From SHVO01 sp050250575 (GTDB lineage: Bacteria > Pseudomonadota > Alphaproteobacteria > Rhodospirillales > Rhodospirillaceae): a stretch of 64,000 nucleotides of DNA. Position 1 is the stretch's first letter, and every line of letters starts with the position of its first letter. The notes under the pieces were generated by a model. The model was not told the origin of the DNA. It worked only from the letters and a program-made list of their open reading frames with translations, and ran no database searches. The stretch is taken from positions 62,001 through 126,000 of the forward strand of contig JBFWOJ010000002.1 in assembly GCA_050250575.1 (NCBI GenBank), read 5' to 3'. The position numbers and the translations under genes were made by a program. Shown here one piece after another: positions 1-7,961 of the stretch.

Positions 1-891
1 GAACGCCTCGAGCTCGCCGAGCGCCGCCTCAAGAATGCCGAAACCATCCTCGAGCTTCTTGAGACCCAGCGCCGCGTCGGGAGTATCTCGGACCTCGAGC
101 TTGCGCAGCAGCGCAGCGCCATCGCCAGCCAGCGCGCGAGTATCCCGGCGCTGCGGCTGTCGGAGCGCCAGTCGCTCAACGCCCTTGCGGTCTTATTGGG
201 CCGCCCACCCGAGGGATTTGCCGTCGACGGTCGCTCGCTGTCCGATGTGCGGCTGCCCGAAGTCGGCGCCGGCATTCCGTCGGACCTTCTCGTACGGCGC
301 CCCGACCTTCGCGTGGCCGAAGCCAACTTGAAGGCGGCGAATTTCGACGTTGCGACGGCGAAGGCCGCGCGCCTGCCTAGTTTTTCTCTTACCGCGCAGG
401 GCGGCTCGTCCTCCAACCTGATCTCGGAAATCCTGAATCCGGGAACCTTCTTCTGGTCGTTGGGCGGCTCGGCGGCACAAAGCATCTTTGCCGGCGGCCG
501 GCTGCTCAATCAGGAACGCGGGGCGAAAGCGAATTATCGCGCCGTCGTGGAGACGTATCGGCAGACCGTGTTGAACGCGCTGCGCGACACCGAAAACGCA
601 CTGACGGCCGTCGGTGAAAACGGACGCCAGTACGCGCTCGCCCGGGAAGCTTATGAGCAGGCCGAATACGCTTATAAGTTGGCCGATCTGCGCTATCGCG
701 CCGGCGCCGAGCCGTTCCAGACCATGCTGACCGCGCAGAACAGCGTTTTTCAAACGCAAGAGTCGCTTGTGCAAACCGGCCTTACGCGATTCACAGCGGT
801 GATCGGCTTGACTCAGGCGCTCGGCGGCGGTTGGGATGGCATAACACCCGAGCCGCCGCCGTTCGCGCTGCTGTCGGCGCCATTGGAGTAG
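1..891 (+). CDS. Outer-membrane efflux channel, TolC/NodT (OprM-like) family, 5'-truncated by window edge
   Basis: The reading frame is open from base 1 to the TAG at 889-891, so the N-terminal part and signal peptide lie outside the window. The visible ~296 residues look like the second half of an RND-type outer-membrane factor: a helical repeat rich in Glu/Leu/Gln, then a conserved segment 'GIPSDLLVRRPDLRVAE' typical of NodT/OprM proteins, a glycine-rich beta segment, and a last coiled helix with 'ALRDTENAL' and 'RYRAGAEPF'. The family forms a trimeric channel through the outer membrane and works with an inner-membrane pump and adaptor, probably encoded upstream. The terminal residues are proline-rich. 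Family assignment is firm; substrate cannot be read from this gene. Confidence 0.9.
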   Translation, partial: ERLELAERRLKNAETILELLETQRRVGSISDLELAQQRSAIASQRASIPALRLSERQSLNALAVLLGRPPEGFAVDGRSLSDVRLPEVGAGIPSDLLVRRPDLRVAEANLKAANFDVATAKAARLPSFSLTAQGGSSSNLISEILNPGTFFWSLGGSAAQSIFAGGRLLNQERGAKANYRAVVETYRQTVLNALRDTENALTAVGENGRQYALAREAYEQAEYAYKLADLRYRAGAEPFQTMLTAQNSVFQTQESLVQTGLTRFTAVIGLTQALGGGWDGITPEPPPFALLSAPLE

Positions 892-896
892 AGATC

Positions 897-1535
897 ATGG
901 TAGTTTCGAAGACCGCTATGCCGTCCGCTCAGGAAGCTTTGCCTGGACGCAGCGAACCGATCCCGGTTCCCGAATTGCACTATGTGAACAACAACAAGAT
1001 GAAGGCCCCGTTTCCGGAAGGCCTGGAAACGGCGATGTTTGCGCTGGGCTGCTTCTGGGGCGCGGAGCGATTGTTCTGGAAGATGCCGGGCGTCTATTCG
1101 ACCCAAGTCGGCTATGCGGCGGGAACCACCGTGAACCCGACCTATCGGGAGGTGTGTTCAGGTCTCACGGGCCATGCTGAAGTCGTGCGCGTGATCTTCG
1201 ATCCCAAGAAGATTTCGTACGGACAGTTGCTGAAAGCGTTTTGGGAGAATCACGACCCGACGCAAGGCATGCGCCAAGGCAACGACATCGGCACGCAATA
1301 CCGCTCGGGCATCTATGTTTATACCCCCGCGCAGCGCAAGCTGGCCGAAGCTTCGAAGGCAGCTTACCAGAGCGCTCTTGGGGCGCGGAATGCCGGAACG
1401 ATCACGACGGAAATCCTCGACGCGCCGACGTTCTATTACGCCGAGGACTACCACCAGCAATACCTGGAGAAGAATCCCGGCGGCTATTGCGGCATCGGCG
1501 GCAAGGGCATCAGCTGCCCCGGGTTCGCCGCTTAG
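897..1535 (+). CDS. msrA: Peptide methionine (S)-S-oxide reductase MsrA
   Basis: Reduces methionine-S-sulfoxide in proteins and free methionine, repairing oxidative damage. The 212-residue protein has the catalytic GCFWG motif (nucleophile Cys52), the 'TGHAEVV' and 'QYRSGIY' family blocks, and two C-terminal cysteines (Cys198 in 'GYCGIGG' and Cys207 near the end) placed like the resolving cysteines of E. coli-type MsrA. The ATG at 897 is chosen because it lies 5 bp after the upstream stop and removes an N-terminal extension that overlaps the efflux gene. About 45 residues precede the catalytic domain, without a clear signal peptide. The stop codon overlaps that of the convergent BNR gene by 4 bases. 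Confidence 0.95.
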   Translation: MVVSKTAMPSAQEALPGRSEPIPVPELHYVNNNKMKAPFPEGLETAMFALGCFWGAERLFWKMPGVYSTQVGYAAGTTVNPTYREVCSGLTGHAEVVRVIFDPKKISYGQLLKAFWENHDPTQGMRQGNDIGTQYRSGIYVYTPAQRKLAEASKAAYQSALGARNAGTITTEILDAPTFYYAEDYHQQYLEKNPGGYCGIGGKGISCPGFAA

Positions 1536-2629
1536 GCGAATCTGACCGCGTAGATCGGCGCGAGATGCGCGTTGATCAGCGTCCAGTCGTCGCCGCCATT
1601 GCCGCTGGTCCAGAGTCCGCCGGTGGTCGAACCTATGGCGAGATGCTCGCCGGTTTCGTCGACGGCAAGGCCGTGGCGATAGACGAGGTCGAAACACTGG
1701 CCCTGCGGCAGGCCGCGGCGGAGGGTCTCGAAGGTCTTGCCGCCGTCGCGCGTTCTATTGACCACCATATTGCCGTCGACCGGATAGCGATGCTCGTCCT
1801 TCTTGGCCGGTACGAACCAGGCAGTGTTGCCGTCCTTGGGATGGACGGCGACCGGAAAACCGAAATGCGAAATCGGCGCGGTCGTAATCTCATCCCAGCT
1901 TTGAAGATCGTTCTTGCAGACGAAAATGCCATTGTGGTGCTGCACCCACCACATGTGCGGATGCGACGGCGACTGCGCCATCATGTGCACGTCTTGGATG
2001 ACCGGATCGAACTGCTGATCGGGCGGCATGAATTCGGCGCGCATGCCATGGCCCGCCACGCGCCAGTTTTTTCCGCCATCTTCGGTAACCGTGACGCCGC
2101 CGCAGGATACGGCCACCGCGACGCGGTTGGAATTGCGCGGATCGACGCAAATGGCGTGCAACGCGGGATCGACGGTGCCGCCGCCGAACCAACGCGCCCG
2201 TTCGGGCATCTGCCAGAGGCTTTCGTTCAACTCCCACGTCGCGCCCAAATCTTCCGAATAGAAGAGGCCCGGCGTCGTGCCGGCCCACAGCGCGCCGGGC
2301 TTGTCGGGTCCCGCCCAGGCCATCGCCCAGATTTGATTCACGGTCGGCGGCTTCTCGGGATCGCCGGCCGCTGCAGCCGGGGCTTCCACCTTCGGCATCT
2401 TCGGCGGCTCGAGCTCGCTCCAGGTCGCACCGCCGTCGGTGGTGCGGTGAAGCTTTGCTCCAAAGTGCCCGAGGTTGAGCGCGCAAAAGACGGTCTTGTT
2501 ATCCGTCGAGGGCAGCACGATCGAGACCGGCGATCCCAAGAAATGGGTGGCGTGATGGGTCCAGCCCCTACCGTTGCGCGCGTAGACGAGAAGTCCCTTC
2601 CGCGTCGAGACATACAGACGTTCAGCCAT
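1532..2629 (-). CDS. Cytosolic BNR/sialidase-like beta-propeller protein of unknown function
   Basis: A 365-residue protein with repeated Asp-box (BNR) motifs: 'TTDGGATW', 'SEDLGATW', 'TEDGGKNW', 'TRDGGKTF' and a degenerate 'GNGGDDW'. This predicts a six- or seven-bladed beta-propeller of the exo-alpha-sialidase/VPS10 type. No signal peptide or membrane segment is visible at the N-terminus ('MAERLYVSTRKG'), unlike secreted sialidases, and I do not see the sialidase catalytic arginine triad as a recognisable pattern. It lies 22 bp downstream of a MoaD-like gene on the same strand, so the two are probably co-transcribed. Function is unknown; an enzyme acting on a glycan is possible but unsupported. 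Confidence 0.85.
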   Translation of the reverse strand: MAERLYVSTRKGLLVYARNGRGWTHHATHFLGSPVSIVLPSTDNKTVFCALNLGHFGAKLHRTTDGGATWSELEPPKMPKVEAPAAAAGDPEKPPTVNQIWAMAWAGPDKPGALWAGTTPGLFYSEDLGATWELNESLWQMPERARWFGGGTVDPALHAICVDPRNSNRVAVAVSCGGVTVTEDGGKNWRVAGHGMRAEFMPPDQQFDPVIQDVHMMAQSPSHPHMWWVQHHNGIFVCKNDLQSWDEITTAPISHFGFPVAVHPKDGNTAWFVPAKKDEHRYPVDGNMVVNRTRDGGKTFETLRRGLPQGQCFDLVYRHGLAVDETGEHLAIGSTTGGLWTSGNGGDDWTLINAHLAPIYAVRFA

Positions 2630-2651
2630 TCTTTTCTCCCCCCCGTTTCGC

Positions 2652-2918
2652 TTACCCGCCCGACAAGGCCTGCAGGACGTAGACCTCGCTGGTCGCCGTT
2701 ACGGGCGTTGCGAGGATATTGCGGCGCACGTGCGTGCCGTCGACAAACACCGCGATGTGCAAGCGCACGCGGTCCTGATCGTCCAGGACATAACCGCGGA
2801 CAGCCGGATGGCGCGTGAAAACATCGGACAGGACATCGGCCACGGTCGTCCCGCTCGCCTCCACCGGTTCCGGCGGGGCCACATGCTTGAGGTGCGATGT
2901 AAAATGGACCCTGGCCAT
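2652..2918 (-). CDS. MoaD/ThiS-family ubiquitin-fold protein ending in Gly-Gly
   Basis: An 88-residue protein starting 'MARVHFTSHLKHV' and ending in the exposed Gly-Gly that in MoaD, ThiS and ubiquitin is adenylated and thiocarboxylated or conjugated. 'TTVADVLSDVF' matches the conserved helix after strand 2, and 'IAVFVDGTHVR' the central strand. The start at 2918 is chosen because upstream in-frame residues are not MoaD-like and it leaves a normal family length. No moaE, moeB, thiF or thiG gene is in the window, so a role in molybdopterin or thiamine synthesis is not supported by context. The immediate partner is the BNR propeller gene downstream. Confidence 0.8.
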   Translation of the reverse strand: MARVHFTSHLKHVAPPEPVEASGTTVADVLSDVFTRHPAVRGYVLDDQDRVRLHIAVFVDGTHVRRNILATPVTATSEVYVLQALSGG

Positions 2919-3015
2919 GGCGCCATGGTGCCCGAACCGGCTTGCGCCGCGCAAGCGCGCGGGCCTTGTTCTCACGGACCTGGAACAATAGAACCATGGC
3001 GAAGCTTGCACTTTC

Positions 3016-3021
3016 CGGAGG
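3016..3021 (+). promoter_or_regulatory. Ribosome binding site of the small membrane protein gene
   Basis: CGGAGG lies 6 bases before the ATG at 3028. It is a strong Shine-Dalgarno match and the main argument that the 37-codon ORF is translated. Confidence 0.6.
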
Positions 3022-3027
3022 CGCATT

Positions 3028-3141
3028 ATGCCCGGTGTGATGTGGTACTTCGTCATCGCCCTGATCGTCATTCTGGGCGTGATCCTCGCCGTGCCCAGTG
3101 AGGGCGCGGACATTCCCGCCTTGATCCGCGCGGCGGGCTAG
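3028..3141 (+). CDS. Small single-span membrane protein (37 aa)
   Basis: A 37-codon ORF beginning 'MPGVMWYFVIALIVILGV'. Residues ~5-22 form one strongly hydrophobic helix, followed by a short polar tail with Glu and Asp. It has a good Shine-Dalgarno sequence and its stop is 3 bases before the ATG of the threonine ammonia-lyase gene, which suggests translational coupling. I do not recognise a family. It could be a small membrane protein, or a leader ORF for the downstream gene; the sequence lacks the runs of Ile/Val/Leu/Thr codons followed by a terminator that define an ilv attenuator. Confidence 0.5.
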   Translation: MPGVMWYFVIALIVILGVILAVPSEGADIPALIRAAG

Positions 3142-3144
3142 GCG

Positions 3145-4353
3145 ATGGCCGTCGGCCCGGACTCGATCAGGAACGCTCGCGAGCGGATAATAGGCCATGT
3201 CGCCGCGACGCCGACGCTTTACAGCCTGGCGCTGTCTGAAGCGACCGGCGCTGACGTTTATGTGAAATACGAAAACCTTCAGCATACCGGGTCGTTCAAG
3301 GCGCGCGGCGCCATCGCGAAACTGACGCGACTCAGCGAGGCCCAAAAGAAAGCCGGTGTCATCGCCATGTCGGCCGGCAACCACGCCCAGGGCGTCGCCT
3401 TCCATGCCGGCCGACTCGGCATTCCCGCGACCATCGTCATGCCGAAGGGCACGCCTTTCAACAAGATGCGCAAGACCCGCGACTATGGCGGCACCGTCGT
3501 GCTCGAGGGCGAAACCCTGAGCGAGGCGGCCGCCGCAGCACGCCGCATCGGCGCGGAGCGCGGACTTACCTTCATCCACCCCTACGACGACGAGGACGTG
3601 ATCGCCGGCCAAGGTACGATAGGTTTGGAGGTGATGGAGGCGGTGCCGGACGCAGGGATGATCGTCGTACCCATCGGCGGCGGCGGGCTGATCGCCGGTA
3701 TTGCGACCGCGGCCAAGAGCGTAACGCCGACCGTGGAAATCATCGGGGTGGAGGCGGCGCTTTATCCGTCCATGAAAAATGCGGTGTCCGCCCAGAACGC
3801 ACCCAGCGGCGGCGCCACCATCGCCGAGGGCATCGCGGTCAGCGATGCCGGCACGCGCACGACGCCGGTGGTCAAATCGCTGGTGCGCGAAGTGATGACC
3901 GTCAGCGAGGCGAGCCTCGAGCGCGCCATCAGCATGTACGCCAGCCGCGGCAAGACGGTCGCCGAAGGCGCGGGCGCGGCGCCGCTGGCGGCCCTGCTTG
4001 AATATCCCGAGCGTTTTCAGGGGCGGAAGGTTGTGCTCATCCTCTCGGGCGGGAACATCGATTCACGCATGCTCTCGTCGGTTTTGTTGCGCGACCTTGT
4101 TCGCGCCGGGCAAATCCTCACGCTGTCGATCGCCATCCCGGACCGCCCAGGCTCGCTGGAAGCGATCACCGCGATCTGCGCAAGCGAAGGCGCCAATGTG
4201 ATCGACGTTTCGCATCGCCGGTTGGGATTGGACCTTGCGGCCAGCGCCGCGCGGCTGGACATCACCATCGAGACACGCGACGAGGATCACGCCATCCAGA
4301 TCGTAGAGCGGATCCGCGCCGCCGGGTTCAAGCCGACGGTCCATGAGCCCTGA
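3145..4353 (+). CDS. ilvA: Threonine ammonia-lyase (PLP-dependent, with C-terminal ACT domain)
   Basis: Deaminates threonine to 2-oxobutanoate, the first step towards isoleucine, or serves in catabolism. The 402-residue protein has the PLP lysine in 'SFKARGA' (~residue 51), the substrate loop 'SAGNHAQG', the phosphate-binding 'GGGGL', and 'LSGGNID' near residue 310. A C-terminal ACT domain (~residues 325-400, 'LSIAIPDRPGSLEAI') is expected to bind an allosteric ligand. One ACT domain and ~400 residues match the shorter IlvA/TdcB-like class rather than the ~510-residue enzyme with two ACT-like units. The last 11 bases overlap the start of the asparaginase gene, so the two amino-acid deaminases are coupled. 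Confidence 0.92.
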   Translation: MAVGPDSIRNARERIIGHVAATPTLYSLALSEATGADVYVKYENLQHTGSFKARGAIAKLTRLSEAQKKAGVIAMSAGNHAQGVAFHAGRLGIPATIVMPKGTPFNKMRKTRDYGGTVVLEGETLSEAAAAARRIGAERGLTFIHPYDDEDVIAGQGTIGLEVMEAVPDAGMIVVPIGGGGLIAGIATAAKSVTPTVEIIGVEAALYPSMKNAVSAQNAPSGGATIAEGIAVSDAGTRTTPVVKSLVREVMTVSEASLERAISMYASRGKTVAEGAGAAPLAALLEYPERFQGRKVVLILSGGNIDSRMLSSVLLRDLVRAGQILTLSIAIPDRPGSLEAITAICASEGANVIDVSHRRLGLDLAASAARLDITIETRDEDHAIQIVERIRAAGFKPTVHEP

Positions 4354-5329
4354 CCCGAACCCCATTTTGGTCGAAGTCGTCCGCGGCGAGACCGTGGAGA
4401 GTGCGCATCGCGGCGCCGCCTGCATCGTCGATTCTTCCGGCCGTCTGTTGCACGCGTGGGGCGATGTGGACCGGCCCATTTGTCCGCGCTCGGCCATCAA
4501 ACCGTTTCAGGCTATCCCCCTGGTCGAAAGCGGCGCGGCGGACGCGGCGGCATTGGGCGAAGAGGAACTCGCGCTCGCGTGTGCCTCCCACGGCGGCGAA
4601 GCGGTGCATGTGGCGCGTATCGGCGCGTGGCTGAGCCGAATCAGGTGCAGTACGGCCGACTTGGAATGCGGAACGCATCTTCCCTCGAATGCCGCGGCCG
4701 CCGAAGCTCTGCTGCGCAGGGGTGAGTCACCGTGTCCGCTGCACCATAATTGTTCCGGAAAACACACGGGCTTCTTGACGCTGGCACGGCATGCCGGATG
4801 GCCGACGAAAGGCTACACTAACGCCGATCACCCGGTGCAAACCGGCGCGATCGGCGCGCTCGCGACCATGGCCCTCACCACGCCCGGCCCCGTGGTGCGT
4901 GACGGCTGCAGCGCCGCCAACGTGTTCCTGCCCTTGACGTCGCTGGCGGCGGCGTGGGCGCGGCTGGGCACCACGCCCGCATCGCGCCGATTGATCGAAG
5001 CGATGAAAGCCCACCCTGTGCTGATGTCCGGGCATGGACATTCGTGCGCGACGATGATTGGAGCGCTTGCGGGCGCCGGTGTGGTGAAAACGGGCGCCGA
5101 AGGCATTTACGCGGGCGTTCTGCCCGAACGCGGCCTTGGCGTTGCGGTGAAGATCGATGACGGCGCAAGCCGCGCGGCGGCGATCGCGATCGCGAGTCTG
5201 CTCACGTGGCTGGATGCATTCAAGTCCGAAGACATGGATGCGATCCAAGCCTTGCGCGCGCCGGCTATAAGGACCAACGCCGGCGCCCTTGCAGGCCGGA
5301 TACAGGCCGTGCGCGATTGGCTTACTTGA
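4343..5329 (+). CDS. L-asparaginase of the Rhizobium AnsA type (Asparaginase_II, PF06089)
   Basis: Hydrolyses asparagine to aspartate and ammonia. The 328-residue sequence shows the family signatures 'PRSAIKPFQ' (catalytic Ser and Lys), 'ASHGGE' (second conserved Ser), 'NCSGKHTG' (Cys-x-x-Lys metal/active-site motif) and 'GHSCATMIGAL'. These correspond to the Ser/Lys/Cys set described for the Rhizobium etli inducible asparaginase, a family unrelated to E. coli AnsA/AnsB despite the shared name. It overlaps ilvA by 11 bp, pointing to joint amino-acid catabolism. Its stop overlaps that of the convergent hydrolase gene by 8 bp. Confidence 0.9.
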   Translation: MSPDPNPILVEVVRGETVESAHRGAACIVDSSGRLLHAWGDVDRPICPRSAIKPFQAIPLVESGAADAAALGEEELALACASHGGEAVHVARIGAWLSRIRCSTADLECGTHLPSNAAAAEALLRRGESPCPLHHNCSGKHTGFLTLARHAGWPTKGYTNADHPVQTGAIGALATMALTTPGPVVRDGCSAANVFLPLTSLAAAWARLGTTPASRRLIEAMKAHPVLMSGHGHSCATMIGALAGAGVVKTGAEGIYAGVLPERGLGVAVKIDDGASRAAAIAIASLLTWLDAFKSEDMDAIQALRAPAIRTNAGALAGRIQAVRDWLT

Positions 5330-5873
5330 TGAGCTTGCTCAGTTCCTTGAACTCCGCCGTGCCGGCGATGTGAAGCCACTCGAACAGCGCCATTTCGGTG
5401 GTGACAACCGCAATCGAATTGACCGCCAAGCGGTCCCTGGCGATCGCGGCGCTTTCGGGCTTGCGCGAAGTCACCGCATCGGCGGCCACGAACACATTCA
5501 ACCCGCCACCCGCAAAACCCAGCGCGCTCTGGAGGACACAGACGTGGGCTTCGATCCCGCAGATCACGAGCTGCGAGCGACCCTCCGCGGCCAGCCCCCG
5601 GATGCGTGTCGAGAGCCCCGCATCCGCCGCGCAGGAGAAATGCATCTTTTCCAGCACCGGGGAATCGCCCTTGACGTTGCCGAGCCGCGCGACGGTAGGG
5701 CCGAGACCTTTTGTGTATTGCTCGGACAGAGTGACCGGAATCCCGAGCCGGTGCGCCGCCTGCATCAGCACCGCGCAGTTGTCGATCATACGCTCGCCGT
5801 CGTGCATCGCCGGCGCCAAGCGTTCTTGAACATCCACGACCAGCAGCTGACTGCGGGAACGGTCTAACAACAT
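5322..5873 (-). CDS. Isochorismatase-family cysteine hydrolase
   Basis: A 183-residue member of the isochorismatase/nicotinamidase-like hydrolases. The catalytic Asp is in 'LLVVDVQERL', the Lys in 'VLEKMHFSC' and the nucleophilic Cys in 'GIEAHVCVLQSA', with the expected cis-peptide region before it. It resembles the small YcaC-like hydrolases rather than nicotinamidases. The start at 5873 ('MLLDRSRSQ') is chosen because the ten residues upstream do not belong to the fold. Physiological substrate unknown. It is transcribed towards the asparaginase gene and away from the small membrane protein gene at 5945. Confidence 0.88.
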   Translation of the reverse strand: MLLDRSRSQLLVVDVQERLAPAMHDGERMIDNCAVLMQAAHRLGIPVTLSEQYTKGLGPTVARLGNVKGDSPVLEKMHFSCAADAGLSTRIRGLAAEGRSQLVICGIEAHVCVLQSALGFAGGGLNVFVAADAVTSRKPESAAIARDRLAVNSIAVVTTEMALFEWLHIAGTAEFKELSKLIK

Positions 5874-5944
5874 CGGATCACCCTGCACGAGGGGCCACAC
5901 CATAAAGCGTGTGATGCCAATGACCTACAGAAACATCAGCGGGC

Positions 5945-6211
5945 ATGCTAGCCTCGCGCATGATTTCTTCGCCGCCCGCCGTCGGTCCAACCATGAATCG
6001 CAAGGCGATCATCATCCTGATGACCGTCGGGATCTTCGTCGTGCTGGGCTTGCTGATGCTTCTTTTTTTCGAGGGTTGGCCGCCGTGGCCGGTGACTTTC
6101 TGGTTTACCGTAAGCCATGTTTTCTTCTGTGTCGTGATCTGGCACGTGAAGCCGTTCACCGGGCCTTACAAGACGCCCATGGCCGAACCCGATCTTCCGC
6201 GACTGGAGTAG
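5945..6211 (+). CDS. Small two-span membrane protein
   Basis: Up to 88 residues; an internal ATG at 5993 ('MNRKAIIIL') would give a 72-residue protein that begins right at the first hydrophobic helix and may be the true start. Two hydrophobic stretches ('AIIILMTVGIFVVLGLLML' and 'PVTFWFTVSHVFFCVVIW') are separated by a short Gly/Pro/Trp loop, so both ends should face the same side. No family recognised. It sits 3 bp before a 67-residue basic protein, probably in one transcript. Confidence 0.55.
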   Translation: MLASRMISSPPAVGPTMNRKAIIILMTVGIFVVLGLLMLLFFEGWPPWPVTFWFTVSHVFFCVVIWHVKPFTGPYKTPMAEPDLPRLE

Positions 6212-6214
6212 GAC

Positions 6215-6418
6215 GTGGCAAAGAACAAAGAACCGAAGAAGGCCGCGAGAAAAACAAAGCCATCTGGTGACGCGGCGACGTCACAAGCCGGCGACGACCC
6301 GCAGGCGCGGCGGCGCGTGGCCTTGTTGCGTCATAAACTCACGCGGGCCATGGACGACCCGCTGATGCGCGACCAGATCGTGAAGGCGATCCGGACCATG
6401 ATGACCGAAGGCAAGTAA
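6215..6418 (+). CDS. Small Lys/Arg-rich hypothetical protein
   Basis: A 67-residue protein from a GTG start: a lysine-rich, probably disordered first third ('MAKNKEPKKAARKTKPS') and a helical second half ('ALLRHKLTRAMDDPLMRDQIVKAIRTMM') with amphipathic character. No family recognised. GGAG at 6205-6208, inside the end of the preceding ORF, gives it a plausible ribosome binding site. Confidence 0.5.
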   Translation: MAKNKEPKKAARKTKPSGDAATSQAGDDPQARRRVALLRHKLTRAMDDPLMRDQIVKAIRTMMTEGK

Positions 6419-6546
6419 GGCTTTTCCCTTATGCGGCGGCGTCCGCCTTTTTGACCTGCGTCAACGCCTCGGTAATCCCTTTCTGATCCACTGCCCGCTT
6501 CACCGCGTCGCGAGAAGGGCGGCCGGATTACGAGGCATACCTGGTT

Positions 6547-7164
6547 ATGAGTTTTGTTAAGGCCGTCCGTTCCCCGTTCGAATTATTTAAAGCGCGCACG
6601 TCTGCGGAGCCCAAGGTCGATGAGCCAGGCGCGGATTGGTCGCCGGACTGTTTCGATTTCCGCGATTATTGGTCGTCCCTGCGCGGCGACGGGGTCTGTA
6701 CGACCTCAGACGCTTTTCTGGACAGCCCGTCGCCCCGCTTCGCCGGCCATGTTTTCATCATTGAATTCCTGGACGGCGCACCGGTCGTACGCCTGCAGGG
6801 CACGCGGCTCGAACAGACGTGGTCGCGCGATCTGACCGGCGGGGACTTCTTCCCGGGCCGGTCCCACCGTTTCCGCGCCGCCGGCATTGCGAATCTAACC
6901 TCGGTGCTGTCGCACCCGTGCGGCCATCTCGCACGATCGAGCTACGCGACCTCGACGGGCCGCAAGCTCACATCCGACTGGATCTTCCTGCCCCTTGCCG
7001 TACGGCAGGAGCGCGCCCCGCGCGTCGTCGGCGCAGTGTTCCAGCAGGGCGGGCGCGGCAATTACTCCGACGTCGGCATTCACCATTTCGAGCTGCATAA
7101 ACTGGAATGGCTCGATATCGGACACGGTGTCCCAAGCGCGCCTCCGGCTGCCCTCGCCGACTAG
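6547..7164 (+). CDS. PAS_5-family (PF07310-like) protein
   Basis: A 205-residue cytosolic protein matching the pattern of the alphaproteobacterial PAS_5 family: an N-terminal 'DYWSSLRGD' segment, then a PAS-like core with 'PRFAGHVFIIEFLDGAPVV', 'RLQGTRLE', 'LTGGDFF', and a terminal strand 'LDIGHGVPS'. Such proteins are single sensor-like domains without an output domain; ligand and partner are unknown. No kinase or cyclase is adjacent, so its signalling role cannot be inferred from context. The 127 bases upstream hold no convincing gene. Confidence 0.75.
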   Translation: MSFVKAVRSPFELFKARTSAEPKVDEPGADWSPDCFDFRDYWSSLRGDGVCTTSDAFLDSPSPRFAGHVFIIEFLDGAPVVRLQGTRLEQTWSRDLTGGDFFPGRSHRFRAAGIANLTSVLSHPCGHLARSSYATSTGRKLTSDWIFLPLAVRQERAPRVVGAVFQQGGRGNYSDVGIHHFELHKLEWLDIGHGVPSAPPAALAD

Positions 7165-7166
7165 AG

Positions 7167-7961
7167 CTACGGCGGAAACTTCGGTTTGCGCTTGGCCATG
7201 AAGGCCGCGTGGCCTTCCTTGAAATCGGGTCCTGAAATCGCATCGGCAAAAGCCGCGCGCGTCTCCGGCGTGTCGTCCTTCGCGCCGTCAAGAACCGACT
7301 GAAGATGGCGCTTCATCGTGCGGATGGAGAACGGCGAGGCTTCCGCGAGCATCGCCACATATTCGTTCACGGCATCGTCGAGCTGATCGGGCGCGGCCAG
7401 CCTGTCGATGAGTCCGATCGACAGCGCTTCTTCGCCGCTGAAAATGCGCCCGGTGAAGAGCATATCACGCGCGCGCGCCGCGCCGACGACGTCCATGAGC
7501 CGCTTTGTGTCCGCGACACTGTAGACGAGCCCGAGGCGGGCGGGCGTGATGCCGAATCGCGCCGTTGTGTCGGCAAACCGGAAGTCGCAGCACAGGGCAA
7601 TCCCACATCCCGCGCCGACGCAGGGCCCACTGATCTTGGCGAGCGTCGGTTTGCTGGCGCGGTGAAGCTTTTTTTCGGACTGATGGATGATCTCGGCCGT
7701 CGCCGGCGCCGTGGAAGGATCCTGCGAGACCTGGCCGAACTCCTCGATGTCCGATCCGGCGGCGAACGCGCCGCCGTCGCCGGTGATGACAATGACCTTG
7801 ACGGTAGGATCACGATCGGCCGCGCCGACAAGATGCAGCAGTTGGCGCCACATCTCGATGGTGATGGCATTGCGGCGCGCCGGTTGATTGAGATGAATCG
7901 TCGCCGTCGGTCCGCTGCGGGACATGAAGACGGTTTCGTTCGATCCAATATCGTCTTTCAT
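7167..7961 (-). CDS. Crotonase-fold protein, annotated enoyl-CoA hydratase-like, catalytic glutamates not conserved
   Basis: A 264-residue crotonase-superfamily protein. The oxyanion hole is clear ('FAAGSDIEEF' and 'GPCVGAGCGIALCCDF'), so it should bind an acyl-CoA thioester. The two glutamates that carry out hydration in rat-type enoyl-CoA hydratase are missing: the position in the usual 'PE' of 'PEI-LG' is 'PARLGL', and the usual Glu before 'M-L-TG' is Asp ('RARDMLFTG'). A hydratase label is therefore doubtful; isomerase, hydrolase or decarboxylase activity is equally possible. Its start overlaps the stop of the carrier gene upstream by 4 bp, so the pair is translationally coupled. Confidence 0.82.
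   Translation of the reverse strand: MKDDIGSNETVFMSRSGPTATIHLNQPARRNAITIEMWRQLLHLVGAADRDPTVKVIVITGDGGAFAAGSDIEEFGQVSQDPSTAPATAEIIHQSEKKLHRASKPTLAKISGPCVGAGCGIALCCDFRFADTTARFGITPARLGLVYSVADTKRLMDVVGAARARDMLFTGRIFSGEEALSIGLIDRLAAPDQLDDAVNEYVAMLAEASPFSIRTMKRHLQSVLDGAKDDTPETRAAFADAISGPDFKEGHAAFMAKRKPKFPP

Noticed and set aside
1241..2818. 525-codon open frame on the plus strand
   Set aside because: Overlaps msrA out of frame and the BNR gene antisense; no recognisable domain.
6429..6530. Short minus-strand frame ending in a Lys/Ala-rich stretch, resembling a protein C-terminus
   Set aside because: Only ~32 codons between stops, no start with a ribosome site and no recognisable family; could be a remnant but cannot be supported.
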